Assembly (NCBI RefSeq): GCF_002294995.1
Contig: NZ_NSGF01000004.1
Coordinates: 1 to 64,000, forward strand
Reading direction: 5' to 3'
Origin: Mesorhizobium sp. WSM3860
GTDB taxonomy: Bacteria > Pseudomonadota > Alphaproteobacteria > Rhizobiales > Rhizobiaceae
Length of the DNA: 64,000 nt
In this document: positions 36,946-46,100 of the stretch, piece by piece
How the letters are laid out: every line of letters starts with the position of its first letter
Numbering within the stretch: position 1 is the first letter of the stretch
Notes under the pieces: generated by a model
Databases searched by the model: none
The model's input: only the letters and a program-made list of their open reading frames with translations
Told to the model about the DNA's origin: nothing
Made by a program: the position numbers and the translations under genes

Positions 36946-37724
36946 CGGTTCGCTCCGATCACCCATTGCTCCTGGTCGATCAGCGCGCCGGTCATCGGCC
37001 CGGCCGCATCGGAAAGCAGGAAGACGGCGAGGTTCGCTACATCGGTAACGGAGAGTAGCCGGCCGAAGGGCTGCGCGGCATTGGCCGCGTCCAGCCAGCC
37101 CGAACCATGGCCGAGCGTTTCGGCCTGCATGACGCGTTCGGCGGGCGTGTCGGTCCAGCCGACATTGATGCCGTTGACGCGGATGCGATCGAAGCGGTGC
37201 GCGTTGGCGGCGTTCTTGGTCAGCGTCGCCAACGCGCCCTTGGTGGCCGAATAGACAGCAAGGTCCGGCGCGCCGCAATGCGCATTGATCGACAGGATGT
37301 TGACGATGGCGCCGCCTTGTCCGCGCTTTTTCATGTCGGCAATCGCCGCCTGCATGAGGAAGAAGGGCGCGCGGGCATTGACGGCAAACAGCGATGCCCA
37401 ATCGTCGAGGCTGGCATCGACGAATGAGGCGCGGTCGGTCAGAGCCCCTGCATTGACCAGCCCGTCAATGCGGCCGAAGCGCTCGGTGCATTCGGCGGCG
37501 AGCAGGGTCGGAGTCTCCGGGTCACCGAGGTCGGCGGCCACGAAAGCGGCCGGCGCGCCCATCGCCGACAGGCCGGCCGCGACTGCGTCGCCGCGCTGCC
37601 GGTTGCGGCCGGTGATCAGCAGACCTTCGGCGCCGGAACGCGCGGCCGTCTCGGCGATCGCGCGGCCGATGCCTTGCGTCGAACCGGTGATCAACACCAC
37701 CTTGCCGTCGAGCCGAACCTCCAT
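36942..37724 (-). CDS. short-chain dehydrogenase/reductase
   Basis: This classical SDR has 260 aa: TGSTQGIGRAIAE (cofactor, about 14-26), NAG, catalytic Ser in ILSINAHCG and Tyr-x3-Lys in YSATKGAL. Residue 37 is Thr-Gly-Arg (basic), which may favour NADP. The strong ribosome site GGAGGAGG precedes the ATG. It is the first enzyme gene after rpiR in the polyol operon. Confidence 0.92.
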   Translation of the reverse strand: MEVRLDGKVVLITGSTQGIGRAIAETAARSGAEGLLITGRNRQRGDAVAAGLSAMGAPAAFVAADLGDPETPTLLAAECTERFGRIDGLVNAGALTDRASFVDASLDDWASLFAVNARAPFFLMQAAIADMKKRGQGGAIVNILSINAHCGAPDLAVYSATKGALATLTKNAANAHRFDRIRVNGINVGWTDTPAERVMQAETLGHGSGWLDAANAAQPFGRLLSVTDVANLAVFLLSDAAGPMTGALIDQEQWVIGANR

Positions 37725-37742
37725 TCCTCCTCCCGGAATAAG

Positions 37743-37760
37743 GTTTCTATTTTTTCGAAT
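37743..37760. promoter_or_regulatory. AT-rich operator-like site before the SDR gene
   Basis: On the coding strand this reads TTCGAAAAAATAGAAAC, an 11-base run of A/T interrupted by one G in a GC-rich setting. The same elements, TTCGAAAAATT and GAAAAATAGAAA, recur upstream of rpiR and the divergent Gfo/Idh gene. The short inverted repeat GGAAC-TGCC-GTTCC lies beside it. Confidence 0.5.
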
Positions 37761-37795
37761 ATGGAACGGCAGTTCCTTTCAGTCAAATGCGCCGA

Positions 37796-38704
37796 TCAGC
37801 CTGTCCGCCGCGCGACGACGCCGTGGACCAAAGCCATGCCGACGGCGAGCGAAGCGGCGAGCGAGCGGAAGCCTGCGAAGTCCTGTTCCACCACTTCCAG
37901 CCAGGTGTCGGAGAGTTTCACCAGCGGTGAGAAGGTGCTGTCGGTGATGGCAACGATGCGTGCTCCGCGCTCATGCGCGAGGGCGACCAGGTCTGGCGTG
38001 ATCGAGTTGTAAGGGCTGAAGGAAACGGCGAGCACCGCGTCGCGCTGGCTTATGCAGCCGACCTGATCGAGCGCGGTCGAGCCGACATTGTCGACCAACA
38101 CGTTGCGCACGCCCTGTTGCGTCAGCGTCAGCGAAAGATAGGTGGTGACCGGGAAAGCGCGCTTGCTGCCGATCACATAGATCAGCTCGGCTCCCGCCAG
38201 CAGGTCGGCCATCTTCTCGAAGCTGTCGGTATCGAAGCCATTGCCGATGCGGTTGAGCGAAGCCTGCGAGGCGCCGACCATGCCATTGAGGAAATGCAAG
38301 TCGGCGTGGAGTTCGGCTGCTGCCGGTTCCTTGTTGTCGCGCGTGCGTCCTTCCGGCCAGGAGCCTTTCATGTGGTCCTTGAACAGGCCCTGGAAGTCGG
38401 AAAAGCCGGCATAGCCGAAGATCTGCGCGAAGCGTACCAGCGTCGAGGGCTGCACGCCTGCCTGCGCGGCCACCTGGGCGATGGTGCCAAGCGCCACGTC
38501 GCTCGGATGCTGCCATAGGAAGATGGCGACCTGGCGCAGCCGTTTCGGGAAATGCACAGTGCCGGACGACAGCACCGCGCGTAGTTCCTCGTAGGTTCGC
38601 GGTTTGGTGTAGCCAAGTGCTGCCAGCGAACGGCTCCGTTTCCTCACCGCCGTCTCAAGGATCTGCGGAGACGGCTCGCCGGCCGCTTTGCGGCGGGCGC
38701 TCAT
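37796..38704 (-). CDS. MurR/RpiR-family regulator of the polyol operon
   Basis: The start at 38704 (MSARRKAAG) gives 302 aa; no clear ribosome site precedes it, and the frame is open for 30 more codons. It has an N-terminal RpiR DNA-binding domain (about 48-115, with TIAQVAAQAGVQPSTLVRFAQ) and a SIS domain (about 160-285, VIGSKRAFPVTTYL; VSFSPYNSITPDL). It lies first in the minus-strand operon and divergent from Gfo/Idh, with a shared motif on both sides, so it is the probable local regulator. Confidence 0.9.
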   Translation of the reverse strand: MSARRKAAGEPSPQILETAVRKRSRSLAALGYTKPRTYEELRAVLSSGTVHFPKRLRQVAIFLWQHPSDVALGTIAQVAAQAGVQPSTLVRFAQIFGYAGFSDFQGLFKDHMKGSWPEGRTRDNKEPAAAELHADLHFLNGMVGASQASLNRIGNGFDTDSFEKMADLLAGAELIYVIGSKRAFPVTTYLSLTLTQQGVRNVLVDNVGSTALDQVGCISQRDAVLAVSFSPYNSITPDLVALAHERGARIVAITDSTFSPLVKLSDTWLEVVEQDFAGFRSLAASLAVGMALVHGVVARRTG

Positions 38705-38808
38705 GCGAGATACCCAAAGACGGCTTGAAACACCAGAACCCTCCTCCGGATGCGGCCCATCGGCCGGGCCAGGGGAAACGCTATCGCGGCACAAGAGTTT
38801 TACATAAT

Positions 38809-38836
38809 GAAAAATAGAAATATCATTCGAAAAATT
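38809..38836. promoter_or_regulatory. operator-like site between rpiR and the Gfo/Idh gene
   Basis: GAAAAATAGAAA (38809-38820) and TTCGAAAAATT (38826-38836) lie in the divergent spacer. They carry the two elements that occur fused in TTCGAAAAAATAGAAAC before the SDR gene. This supports a common regulator binding site. Confidence 0.5.
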
Positions 38837-38886
38837 GCAGCAGCCGGCACCGACAAGAACCGCACTTCAGGAGGATAATCGCAATC

Positions 38887-40071
38887 ATGGTCTATGCAAC
38901 CGCTGACGGCACCTCGCGCAAACGCCTGACGGTCGGCATGGTCGGAGGCGGCCGCAACGCCTTCATCGGCGCCGTTCATCGGTTGGCCATGCGGCTCGAC
39001 GACCAGATCGCGCTGGTGGCGGGTGCGCTGTCCTCGGATGCCGAAAACGCCGCGGCATCCGCCGCCGAGATCGGCATCGCGCCGGAGCGCAGCTATGCCG
39101 ACTACCATGCCATGGCAAAGGCGGAAGCGGCGCGGTCGGACGGGATCGAGGCGGTGGTCATCGTCACGCCCAACCATCTGCATGCGCCGATCGCCACTGC
39201 TTTCCTGGAGGCCGGCATCGACGTCATCTGCGACAAGCCGCTGTCGACGACGCTTGCCGAGGCTGAGGCGTTGGTGGGGCTGACGAAAGCGACGAAGCGC
39301 CGCTTCCTCGTCACGTTGAACAACACCGGTTACGCCATGGCGCGGCAGGCGCGCGAAATGGTGGCAGCGGGCGAACTCGGCCGCATCGTGTCCGTGCACG
39401 GCGCCTACATCCAGGACTGGCTGACGCAGCCGATCGACGCGCAAGGCCAGAAGCAGGCCGAATGGCGCACCGACCCGGCGCGCGCCGGGCAATCGGCGGT
39501 GCTCGCCGACATCGGCGTGCACGCCTTCAACCTGGCGAGCTTCATCTCCGGCTTCGAGGCTGACGCCTTATCGGCGGACCTTTTCACCGCCGTGCCAGGT
39601 CGTCGCCTGGACGACAACGCGCATGTCCTGGTGCGCTGGACCGGCGGAGCGCGCGGCACCATCCTCGCCAGCCAGACTTCGCCCGGCCACTACAACGATC
39701 TCTCGGTCCGCATCTATGGCGACCGGGCCGGGCTCGAGTGGTCGGGCACGCGGCCGGAGGAACTTCGCTTCTCGCCCTATGGCGAGGAGACCCGCACGCT
39801 GGTGCGCGGCGGCCACGGCTCGACGGCGGAAGCCCGGCGCGTCTCGCGCATGCCGGCGGCGCATCCCGAGGGCTATATCGAGGCCTTCGCCAATTTCTAC
39901 CGCGATGCCGCCGACATCATCCGCGCGCATCGAGCGGGCACTGGCTTTGATGTTGCGCGCGCGGCGCAGGTGCCGGACGTCGTCGACGGCGCTCGTGGTG
40001 TGAAGTTCGTGGCGGCGGCAGTGGAGTCGAACGCGGCAGGAGGAGCCTGGACGCCGGCGCGGTTTGAATAG
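38887..40071 (+). CDS. Gfo/Idh/MocA-family dehydrogenase, divergent from the polyol operon
   Basis: This 394-aa enzyme has a Rossmann motif MVGGGRNAFIGAVHR (about 19-33), CDKPLSTT with the family Lys at about 119, and C-terminal sheet segments ending with a polar tail. An AGGAGG ribosome site precedes the ATG. Members with FIGAVHR are near the inositol/sugar oxidoreductases. It is read away from rpiR and shares its operator region. Confidence 0.92.
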   Translation: MVYATADGTSRKRLTVGMVGGGRNAFIGAVHRLAMRLDDQIALVAGALSSDAENAAASAAEIGIAPERSYADYHAMAKAEAARSDGIEAVVIVTPNHLHAPIATAFLEAGIDVICDKPLSTTLAEAEALVGLTKATKRRFLVTLNNTGYAMARQAREMVAAGELGRIVSVHGAYIQDWLTQPIDAQGQKQAEWRTDPARAGQSAVLADIGVHAFNLASFISGFEADALSADLFTAVPGRRLDDNAHVLVRWTGGARGTILASQTSPGHYNDLSVRIYGDRAGLEWSGTRPEELRFSPYGEETRTLVRGGHGSTAEARRVSRMPAAHPEGYIEAFANFYRDAADIIRAHRAGTGFDVARAAQVPDVVDGARGVKFVAAAVESNAAGGAWTPARFE

Positions 40072-40096
40072 ACGCCGGCTTGGTCCTTTAGATCGT

Positions 40097-40303
40097 TCAA
40101 TCCGCTTTACGATGCGCGGCGGCGCGACGACCGATCGACGTGTCGCCAATCAGTGGTGAAAGCCCGTCGAGCACCAGGGTCCGGAACAGGATGTCGACCT
40201 CAGCGGCCTGCAGTCCAGGCTTTCGCTCGAACCACCAGTTCAGCGCCGTCAGGAAGCCCCTGACTATGAATTGCACGACGACGTCGCGCGGGATGTCTTC
40301 GAG
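40097..40303 (-). pseudogene. TetR-family regulator, C-terminal remnant
   Basis: One minus-strand frame, ending at TGA 40097-40099, encodes about 66 residues that look like a TetR ligand domain end: IPRDVVVQFIVRGFLTALNW, then a Trp-Phe-Glu-Arg-Lys-Pro loop and LFRTLVLDGLSPLIG. A stop codon precedes the fragment, and the DNA-binding half is absent. It overlaps another frame of the proline-rich gene. This is most likely the tail of a lost regulator. Confidence 0.7.
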
Positions 40304-40514
40304 GGTAGGGGGCCCCGCCTATCGGGCGTGAGGGGTTGGCATCGCCGAGCTTAACCGAGTGCTTGGGCGGCACGTCGTTCTCGTCCGGATTGGGAACGGG
40401 TTCCTCATCCGGCAGCCTCTCCGGATCCGGTTCGCGCATCGGCTTCGGGTCGGGAAACGGCGGCGGCGTGGGGACCGGCGTTGGCGTCGGGTCGGGATTG
40501 GGGAGAATGGCCAT
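40200..40514 (-). CDS. proline-rich small protein, probably chimeric at its C-terminus
   Basis: The ATG at 40514 follows GAGGGA. The first 60 or so residues are a Pro-Asp/Glu-rich repeat-like stretch with no domain (MAILPNPDPTPTPVP and similar). From about 62 the sequence becomes Arg-rich and reads across the TetR remnant in another frame, so the original stop was probably lost in the rearrangement. Function unknown; whether it is expressed is unclear. Confidence 0.45.
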   Translation of the reverse strand: MAILPNPDPTPTPVPTPPPFPDPKPMREPDPERLPDEEPVPNPDENDVPPKHSVKLGDANPSRPIGGAPYPRRHPARRRRAIHSQGLPDGAELVVRAKAWTAGR

Positions 40515-40829
40515 AAGGTGGTCCCTCGTTGCGCTGGTGGAGCAGTCCGCGAGATGCGGTTTGGGCAACCGGACATCTGCCCGACCAGAACATGATGGGT
40601 AGGGCCGCCGCATCCGACGTTTCATCGACACCTGATCACCGGCGGCTGACGCATGGCAGAACGGCCACGACCGGGGATGGTTCCACGGCGATCCCGCCGC
40701 GTTTCGACGGCGTCGGACACGAATGGCGATCAAATGATTTCCCGTCGCCCATTTCGCCCTTGCCGACGCCATGCAGCGCCTTAGTTCCGTTGCGGGGCGG
40801 GTGATCATCTGCCGACATAGGAGGCGGCC
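40515..40829. other. 315-base stretch without a supported gene
   Basis: Short frames on both strands lack a ribosome site or recognisable sequence. No hairpin or repeat was noticed. The region lies downstream of a rearranged TetR/proline-rich locus and upstream of a TTG-started gene. Confidence 0.5.
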
Positions 40830-41264
40830 TTGAAGCACCAAACCGTAGACCAACTCAATGCCGTTGCCGACGTTCATGCTGAAGCAGCGGTTCTCATCGC
40901 CAGTCGTGGCCAACGCCTCGAACGCTGGGCGCAACTTCTCGAGCAGGATCCCGGCCGGCGCCTTATGGCGCTTGCGGGCACCGAATACGCTACACCCGAC
41001 GTGCGCGAAAAGATGCGTTCCACCGGATCGCCGATTACTGTCGCCTTCGAAGACCCGATCTTCCGTGCTCAGGGCCTGAAGGACGACACGTACGGCGAAG
41101 CAAAGCGCTTCTTCGAACTCAGCGACTGGCAACTGCACGAGGTCGTCTGCCATTGCCATGTCGGCGCCAATCTGCCGGCACGCTGGGCGGCGTCCCGCGT
41201 TCGCGCGGCCATCTCTCCGGGCTCGGGCATTCTTGCCTGGCTGAGATCGGTGTTCATGCACTGA
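40830..41264 (+). CDS. conserved hypothetical protein, TTG start
   Basis: A perfect AGGAGG lies five bases before the TTG at 40830, the strongest evidence for this 144-aa protein. It is soluble with a helical N-terminus (MKHQTVDQLNAVADVHAEAA) and a conserved-looking centre with a His-Glu-Val-Val-Cys-His-Cys-His cluster (WQLHEVVCHCHVG) that could bind a metal. I do not recognise the family. Confidence 0.65.
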   Translation: MKHQTVDQLNAVADVHAEAAVLIASRGQRLERWAQLLEQDPGRRLMALAGTEYATPDVREKMRSTGSPITVAFEDPIFRAQGLKDDTYGEAKRFFELSDWQLHEVVCHCHVGANLPARWAASRVRAAISPGSGILAWLRSVFMH

Positions 41265-41269
41265 GACGA

Positions 41270-41296
41270 CTGCCGCGGTTCGAAGAACCGCGGCAG
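41270..41296 (+). terminator. 12-bp perfect hairpin after the TTG-started gene
   Basis: CTGCCGCGGTTC, loop GAA, GAACCGCGGCAG form a very stable stem six bases after the stop. Only GTTC follows instead of a T-run, so it is a transcript end or stabiliser rather than a classic terminator. It could serve both strands. Confidence 0.5.
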
Positions 41297-41476
41297 GTTC
41301 AATCCTTATCGGAGACGGAGGGGAGTTGTTTGTTGTCCCCACCCGCCGGTAGCAGAGCGATTCACCGTTTTGCGAGAACGTCGAACCGCTCTATCTTTTT
41401 GTTTTCGCTCATTCGGCTGTTGATGCAATTCCGGGCGAAGTTTGAGCTCTAACGGCTGCCCGCGCCGCACCACCGC

Positions 41477-42667
41477 TTAGCGATCGATCTCTCCGAACAC
41501 GATGTCCAGCGATCCTATGATAGCCGCGACGTCGGCGATCATGTGCCCGCGCGACAGGAAGTCCATCGCCTGGAGGTGTGCGAAAGACGGCGCACGTATC
41601 TTGCAGCGGTACGGAACATTGCTGCCGTCTGAGACGAGATAGACGCCGAATTCGCCTTTGGGCGCTTCCACCGCCGCGTAGACCTCACCCTGCGGCACAT
41701 GATGGCCTTCGGTGTAGAGCTTGAAATGGTGGATCGTCGCCTCCATGGAACGCTTCATGGTGGCGCGCGGCGGCGGCGTGATCTTCTGGTTCGGTACGGC
41801 GACCGGGCCGTGCCCATCGGGCGAGCGCAGCTTCTCCAGACATTGCCTCATGATCCTAACCGACTGCCGCATCTCCTCCATGCGCACGAGGTAGCGGTCG
41901 TAGCAGTCGCCGTGCTTGCCGACCGGAATGTCGAAATCCATTTCGGGATAGCATTCATAAGGTTGCGCCTTGCGCAGATCCCAGGCGGCGCCCGAGCCGC
42001 GCACCATCGGGCCGGAGAAGCCCCACGCCCAAGCATCGTCATGTCCGATCACGCCGATGTCGACATTGCGCTGCTTGAAGATACGGTTTTCGGTCAAGAG
42101 TTCATCGAGATTGCTCAATGTTCTCATGAACGGATCACAGAAATTCCAGATGTCGTCGAGCAACTCTCCCGGCAGATCCTGATGCACGCCGCCGACCCTG
42201 AAATAGTTCGCATGCATGCGCGCGCCCGACGCGCGCTCATAAAAGACCATCAGCTTCTCGCGCTCGGCGAAGCCCCAGAGCGGCGGCGTCAGCGCGCCGA
42301 TATCCATTGCCTGCGTGGTGACGTTGAGCAGGTGCGACAACAGCCTGCCGATTTCACAAAACAGGACGCGGATGAGCTGCCCGCGCCGGGGAACCGATAT
42401 TTCGAGCAGCTTCTCGGCGGCGAGGCAGAAGGCATGCTCCTGGTTCATCGGCGCCACATAGTCGAGCCGGTCGAAATAGGGCAGCGCCTGCAGATAGTTC
42501 TTGTGTTCGATCAGCTTCTCGGTGCCGCGGTGGAGCAGGCCGATATGCGGATCGGCGCGGTCGACGATCTCGCCGTCGAGTTCCAGCACCAGCCTGAGCA
42601 CGCCATGCGCCGAGGGGTGCTGCGGTCCGAAGTTGAGCGTGAAGTTGCGAATTGCGGTTTCGGCCAT
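41477..42667 (-). CDS. nuoD: NADH-quinone oxidoreductase subunit D, isolated copy
   Basis: The 396-aa product starts at [20 protein letters not shown] (ATG 42667, after GAAGAGG) and matches 49-kDa subunit NuoD throughout: [45 protein letters not shown] and the terminal [11 protein letters not shown]. In complex I this subunit lines the quinone site with NuoB. Here no other nuo gene flanks it; the neighbours are a TTG-started gene and a small exported protein. It is probably a second copy, as some rhizobia carry two nuo sets, or a stray duplicate. Confidence 0.93.
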   Translation of the reverse strand: MAETAIRNFTLNFGPQHPSAHGVLRLVLELDGEIVDRADPHIGLLHRGTEKLIEHKNYLQALPYFDRLDYVAPMNQEHAFCLAAEKLLEISVPRRGQLIRVLFCEIGRLLSHLLNVTTQAMDIGALTPPLWGFAEREKLMVFYERASGARMHANYFRVGGVHQDLPGELLDDIWNFCDPFMRTLSNLDELLTENRIFKQRNVDIGVIGHDDAWAWGFSGPMVRGSGAAWDLRKAQPYECYPEMDFDIPVGKHGDCYDRYLVRMEEMRQSVRIMRQCLEKLRSPDGHGPVAVPNQKITPPPRATMKRSMEATIHHFKLYTEGHHVPQGEVYAAVEAPKGEFGVYLVSDGSNVPYRCKIRAPSFAHLQAMDFLSRGHMIADVAAIIGSLDIVFGEIDR

Positions 42668-42737
42668 GGCGGCCTCTTCGCGGCCTCTGGTTTTGTTTGG
42701 CCGGTGCAGTCGGGTCAACGGCGCGCGGCGGCGCAGA

Positions 42738-43133
42738 TCATGTCGTGGTCTGGATGATCAGCGTCAGCGTGCCGTCGCCATCGATGTTGGCGGCGACGAC
42801 CTGCGAGGAATTCAGCCCGTTCGCATGCAGCACCGATACCGCCTCGGGCGAGGCATCTATCGATTTCTGCAGCTTGGCCAGGTCCTTGGCGGTCGTCCTG
42901 GTGACCACGGCTTCGGCCTGGGCCTTGATCTCCGCGGGCAGGTCCTCCATCGCCACCACCACGACATTGGTAACGCTCTGGCCGGAATTTCCCGGATCGC
43001 GTTGCACCTGGTCGAGCTGAGGCTGTTCAGCCGGCGGCAGAGCCTGGGGCGGTTGCGGATCGGCGCGTTGAGCCGAGACCGGCTGCGCCAAGGCAAAGGT
43101 CGAAAGAGCGAGCATCATCGTCAACGTCCGCAT
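42738..43133 (-). CDS. small exported protein, function unknown
   Basis: The ATG at 43133 follows GGAAGGAAAG. The 131-aa product has a Sec signal peptide ([20 protein letters not shown], cleaved after Ser-Ala), a Pro/Gln-rich linker and a C-terminal alpha/beta portion with Val-rich [20 protein letters not shown]. It is a periplasmic or secreted protein. It sits just downstream of the kinase in the same direction (110 bases), though likely unrelated. Confidence 0.65.
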   Translation of the reverse strand: MRTLTMMLALSTFALAQPVSAQRADPQPPQALPPAEQPQLDQVQRDPGNSGQSVTNVVVVAMEDLPAEIKAQAEAVVTRTTAKDLAKLQKSIDASPEAVSVLHANGLNSSQVVAANIDGDGTLTLIIQTTT

Positions 43134-43242
43134 CGTCTTTCCTTCCATGTCTCGAAGTCTGACGACACAACCCCTCCGCCCGGCGATGGTTCCGGCCAAT
43201 AGGGCAATGACGGTGAACGTCGGCGGGAGACGGCTGGATACC

Positions 43243-44850
43243 TCACACAGCCAACACTGACAGCGCAGCAGCCTGCAGGCGTTCGAACGCGGCAAAGCGC
43301 CTGTCATGCCAGGCTGCAAGCGAGAGATTGGGAGAATAGACCTCGCCGACTTCCGACATCGCCGCCATGGCGGCGGGCAGGTCGGGGTGACGGCCCGCGG
43401 CCACGGCGCCGAGCATCGCCGAGCCGAGCAGCACCGGCTCCGGAGAGGTCGGCGCGTAGACCACCTTGCCGGTGGAGTCGGCGATGAGCTGCCGCACGAG
43501 CGGGCTCTGCCCTGCGCCGCCGCTGATGGCGATCGTGTCGATCTTGATGCCGCGGCCATGCATGGCCGCCAGGATCTGGCGGGCGCCGTAGCCGAGGCCG
43601 CAGAGGCCGGCGACATAGAGCGCGACGAGACTGTCGGCCCCGGTCGCCATGTCCAAGCCGGCGATCAGTCCGCGCGCGTCGGGATTGGCCAAGGGGGCAC
43701 GATTGCCTAGAAATTCGGGAACGACATGCAGGCCGCCGACCAGTCTGTCCGCCTTCGCCGCACCGCCATGCCGCTCCGCCTCCTGCGCCAGCCACTGGGC
43801 GAGGTTCTGGCCGCCTCGCGCCGCGATCCGTGCCAACTCGACGGCGGCGGGGTGCATGCCGACCAGGCGATCGATGGCGGCGCCCGCGGCCGACTGGCCG
43901 CCTTCGTTCAGCCACAGCCCGGGCACCATGGCGGAGAAATAGGGCCCCCACACGCCCGGCACGAAAGCCGCCTGCTCGGTCGTCGTCATGGTGCAGGCCG
44001 AGGTGCCGAAGACATAGGCCATGCGCGTGGTCACATCGCCGGCGCCGCCGCGCGCGCCGACCGAGCCGATGCCTCCGGCATGGGCATCGATCATGCCGGA
44101 GGCGACCGGCGTTCCGGGCAAAAGGCCAAGCTCGGCCGCCGCCTCGCTCGTCAAGCCGTTGGAGAGCGCGGTCCCCGGCGCCACGACCTCGGTGCCGATC
44201 CGGGCAAATTTCTCATCCGCGAGCGCGCCGAGCCCGACCTTGCGAAAATAGGCATCATCCCAGCGCGCCTCATGCGCGAGATAGGTCCATTTGCAAGTCA
44301 CCGTGCAGGTCGAGCGCGCCAAGCTGCCGGTTGCCCGCCATGTGAGGAAATCGGCGAGATCCATGAACTGCCATGTCGTGGCGAAGGTCCGTGGCATGTT
44401 CTCGGCGAGCCATAAAAGCTTCGGAGTTTCCATCTCGGGCGAGATTGTGCCGCCGACATAGCGCAGCACGTCCTCGCCGGTGCTGTTGATCCTGCGCGCC
44501 TGCTCGGTGGCGCGGTGGTCCATCCAGACGATGATGTTGCGCTCGGGATCCCCTGACGGGCTGACCGTCAGCGGCTCGCCACCCGGCCCCAGAACGACAA
44601 GCGAGCAGGTGGCGTCGAAGCCGATGCCATGGACCGACTGCGCCGAGATGCGGGCGAGCGACACGGCCTCGCGGACGGTCGCCGCAACGGCGCGCCAGAT
44701 GTCGTTGCTCGATTGCTCGACGATATGGCCTTCGGCATGCCAGACGGCGATGTCGGCCTTAGCGGACGCAAGCATGGCGCCCGCTTCGTCGAAGACGCCC
44801 GCGCGTGCACTGCCGGTGCCGATGTCGATGCCGATGAAATGACTGCTCAT
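43243..44850 (-). CDS. FGGY-family carbohydrate kinase (ribulo/ribitol kinase-like)
   Basis: This 535-aa FGGY kinase shows the N-terminal phosphate motif FIGIDIGTGSARAGVFD, DATCSLVVL, WMDHRA with catalytic Asp in the DAHAGGIGS segment (about 246), and a C-terminal AISGGAGQSP adenosine motif. The pattern fits the D-ribulokinase/ribitol-kinase group. GAAGGA precedes the ATG. Encoded downstream of an AraC regulator and a sugar ABC transporter, it presumably phosphorylates the imported sugar or its keto form. Confidence 0.88.
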   Translation of the reverse strand: MSSHFIGIDIGTGSARAGVFDEAGAMLASAKADIAVWHAEGHIVEQSSNDIWRAVAATVREAVSLARISAQSVHGIGFDATCSLVVLGPGGEPLTVSPSGDPERNIIVWMDHRATEQARRINSTGEDVLRYVGGTISPEMETPKLLWLAENMPRTFATTWQFMDLADFLTWRATGSLARSTCTVTCKWTYLAHEARWDDAYFRKVGLGALADEKFARIGTEVVAPGTALSNGLTSEAAAELGLLPGTPVASGMIDAHAGGIGSVGARGGAGDVTTRMAYVFGTSACTMTTTEQAAFVPGVWGPYFSAMVPGLWLNEGGQSAAGAAIDRLVGMHPAAVELARIAARGGQNLAQWLAQEAERHGGAAKADRLVGGLHVVPEFLGNRAPLANPDARGLIAGLDMATGADSLVALYVAGLCGLGYGARQILAAMHGRGIKIDTIAISGGAGQSPLVRQLIADSTGKVVYAPTSPEPVLLGSAMLGAVAAGRHPDLPAAMAAMSEVGEVYSPNLSLAAWHDRRFAAFERLQAAALSVLAV

Positions 44851-45044
44851 GACTATCCTTCGCCCGATCCGTTCGGTTCCTATAGGTCATTGCTTTGCGA
44901 CAGGATGACAAGGTCGCAGATGGTGATGACACCTTCGTTTCCCTATCGGTGTTGCCGTTCCGGCCAGCGAGGCAGGCAAAGCTTTACATTGCCGGGCACG
45001 CTTGCCCATGCCAACTCGATGCCGCTGCTTGTCGTGCCGGCTGG

Positions 45045-45929
45045 CTAGGCCGCTTTCGCCAGGTTGATGTTGTGCAGTGTCAACCGCCGGAAATGCGAGG
45101 GCGTCATGCCCTTTTCGGCGAGAAACTGCCGGTTGAAGTTGGAAAGGGTGTTGTAGCCGACCTCGAAGCAGATGCTGGTGATCGAAGCCTGCTCGTCGCT
45201 CATCAGCATCTGGCAGGCCAGGTTGATGCGCAGCCGCTTCACATACTGAACCAGCGTCATACCGGTGTGCTGGCGGAAGGAGCGGGAAAAGACGCTGGGC
45301 GACTGGCCGGCGATGGCGGCCAAGTCCGTCTCGCTGAAGGGCTGGGTCAGGTTCTCGCGCAGATAGGCAAGCGCCTTGTTGATGCCGGCCGACATATAGC
45401 CCGACGGATCGGGCAGGTAGCTCGCGCTGGCCAGCATGCGCGCGCCCTCGGCGCGGCTGAGCAGACCCATAATCATCATGAACAGCTCGATGCGGCGCAC
45501 GCCTTGCGAATTCATGATCTCTTCCATCAGCGGGCCAAGCTGCTTGCTGGTCTGGCGGCTGAACAGCACGCCGCGGCGCGAGGCTTCGAGCACCGGCGTC
45601 AGCGCCGCGAGCTCGGGGAAGGTGTTGATGGCGCCGTCGATAAAACCCTCATTGAACTGGATGATGCGGCAGCGCAGCGGCACCGTCGCGTCCTTCGGCA
45701 CATCGCTGACCCAGTTGTGCGGCAGATTGGGGCCGGTCAGCACCAGATTGCCCGGCTCGAATTCGCCGATGAAGTCGCCGACGAAATAGCGGCCGCGGGT
45801 GGCGACGATGAGATGCAGTTCGTATTCCGGATGGAAATGCCAGCGCACCGTGCGGAACGGGTAACCGTGCGACCAGGCAGTGAAAGACTCGCCCGGCCTG
45901 ATCTGCACAACTTCAAGATCGGGTTTCAT
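45045..45929 (-). CDS. AraC-family transcriptional regulator
   Basis: The ATG at 45929 follows GGGAGGAG; a longer frame of 52 codons upstream is not needed. The 294-aa product has an N-terminal cupin-like ligand domain (WHFHPEYELHLIVATRG, GDFIGEF) and two C-terminal helix-turn-helix motifs (ETDLAAIAGQSPSVFSRSF; SICFEVGYNTLSNFNRQF). It lies between the permease and kinase genes and shares a 15-bp upstream motif with the binding-protein gene, so it is the probable activator. Confidence 0.9.
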   Translation of the reverse strand: MKPDLEVVQIRPGESFTAWSHGYPFRTVRWHFHPEYELHLIVATRGRYFVGDFIGEFEPGNLVLTGPNLPHNWVSDVPKDATVPLRCRIIQFNEGFIDGAINTFPELAALTPVLEASRRGVLFSRQTSKQLGPLMEEIMNSQGVRRIELFMMIMGLLSRAEGARMLASASYLPDPSGYMSAGINKALAYLRENLTQPFSETDLAAIAGQSPSVFSRSFRQHTGMTLVQYVKRLRINLACQMLMSDEQASITSICFEVGYNTLSNFNRQFLAEKGMTPSHFRRLTLHNINLAKAA

Positions 45930-46053
45930 CGCTGCTCCTCCCGTATTGAAGCCAAGGCGCGTCCCCTCTACGACGCGCCGTCCGGTTTCGGCCTCATTGT
46001 CAGCCAAGCTAGCGAGCCGGCAAAATCTTCGCCACCATGTTCGCGTCACTCCA

Positions 46054-46068
46054 TTGGTACTTTTTTGA
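46054..46068. promoter_or_regulatory. shared 15-bp motif upstream of the AraC gene
   Basis: On the coding strand this reads TCAAAAAAGTACCAA, 125 bases upstream of the AraC start. It matches the motif before the binding-protein gene at 49942-49956 in 14 of 15 bases and in the same orientation relative to the gene. Operator role is inferred. Confidence 0.5.
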
Positions 46069-46100
46069 CTATTCTGAGCCTCCACGGCCTGAGCGGCGCC

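Noticed and set aside
40515-41342. Upstream extension of the proline-rich minus-strand frame
   Set aside because: It runs antisense to the TTG-started gene and has no start signal; the ATG at 40514 with GAGGGA is better.
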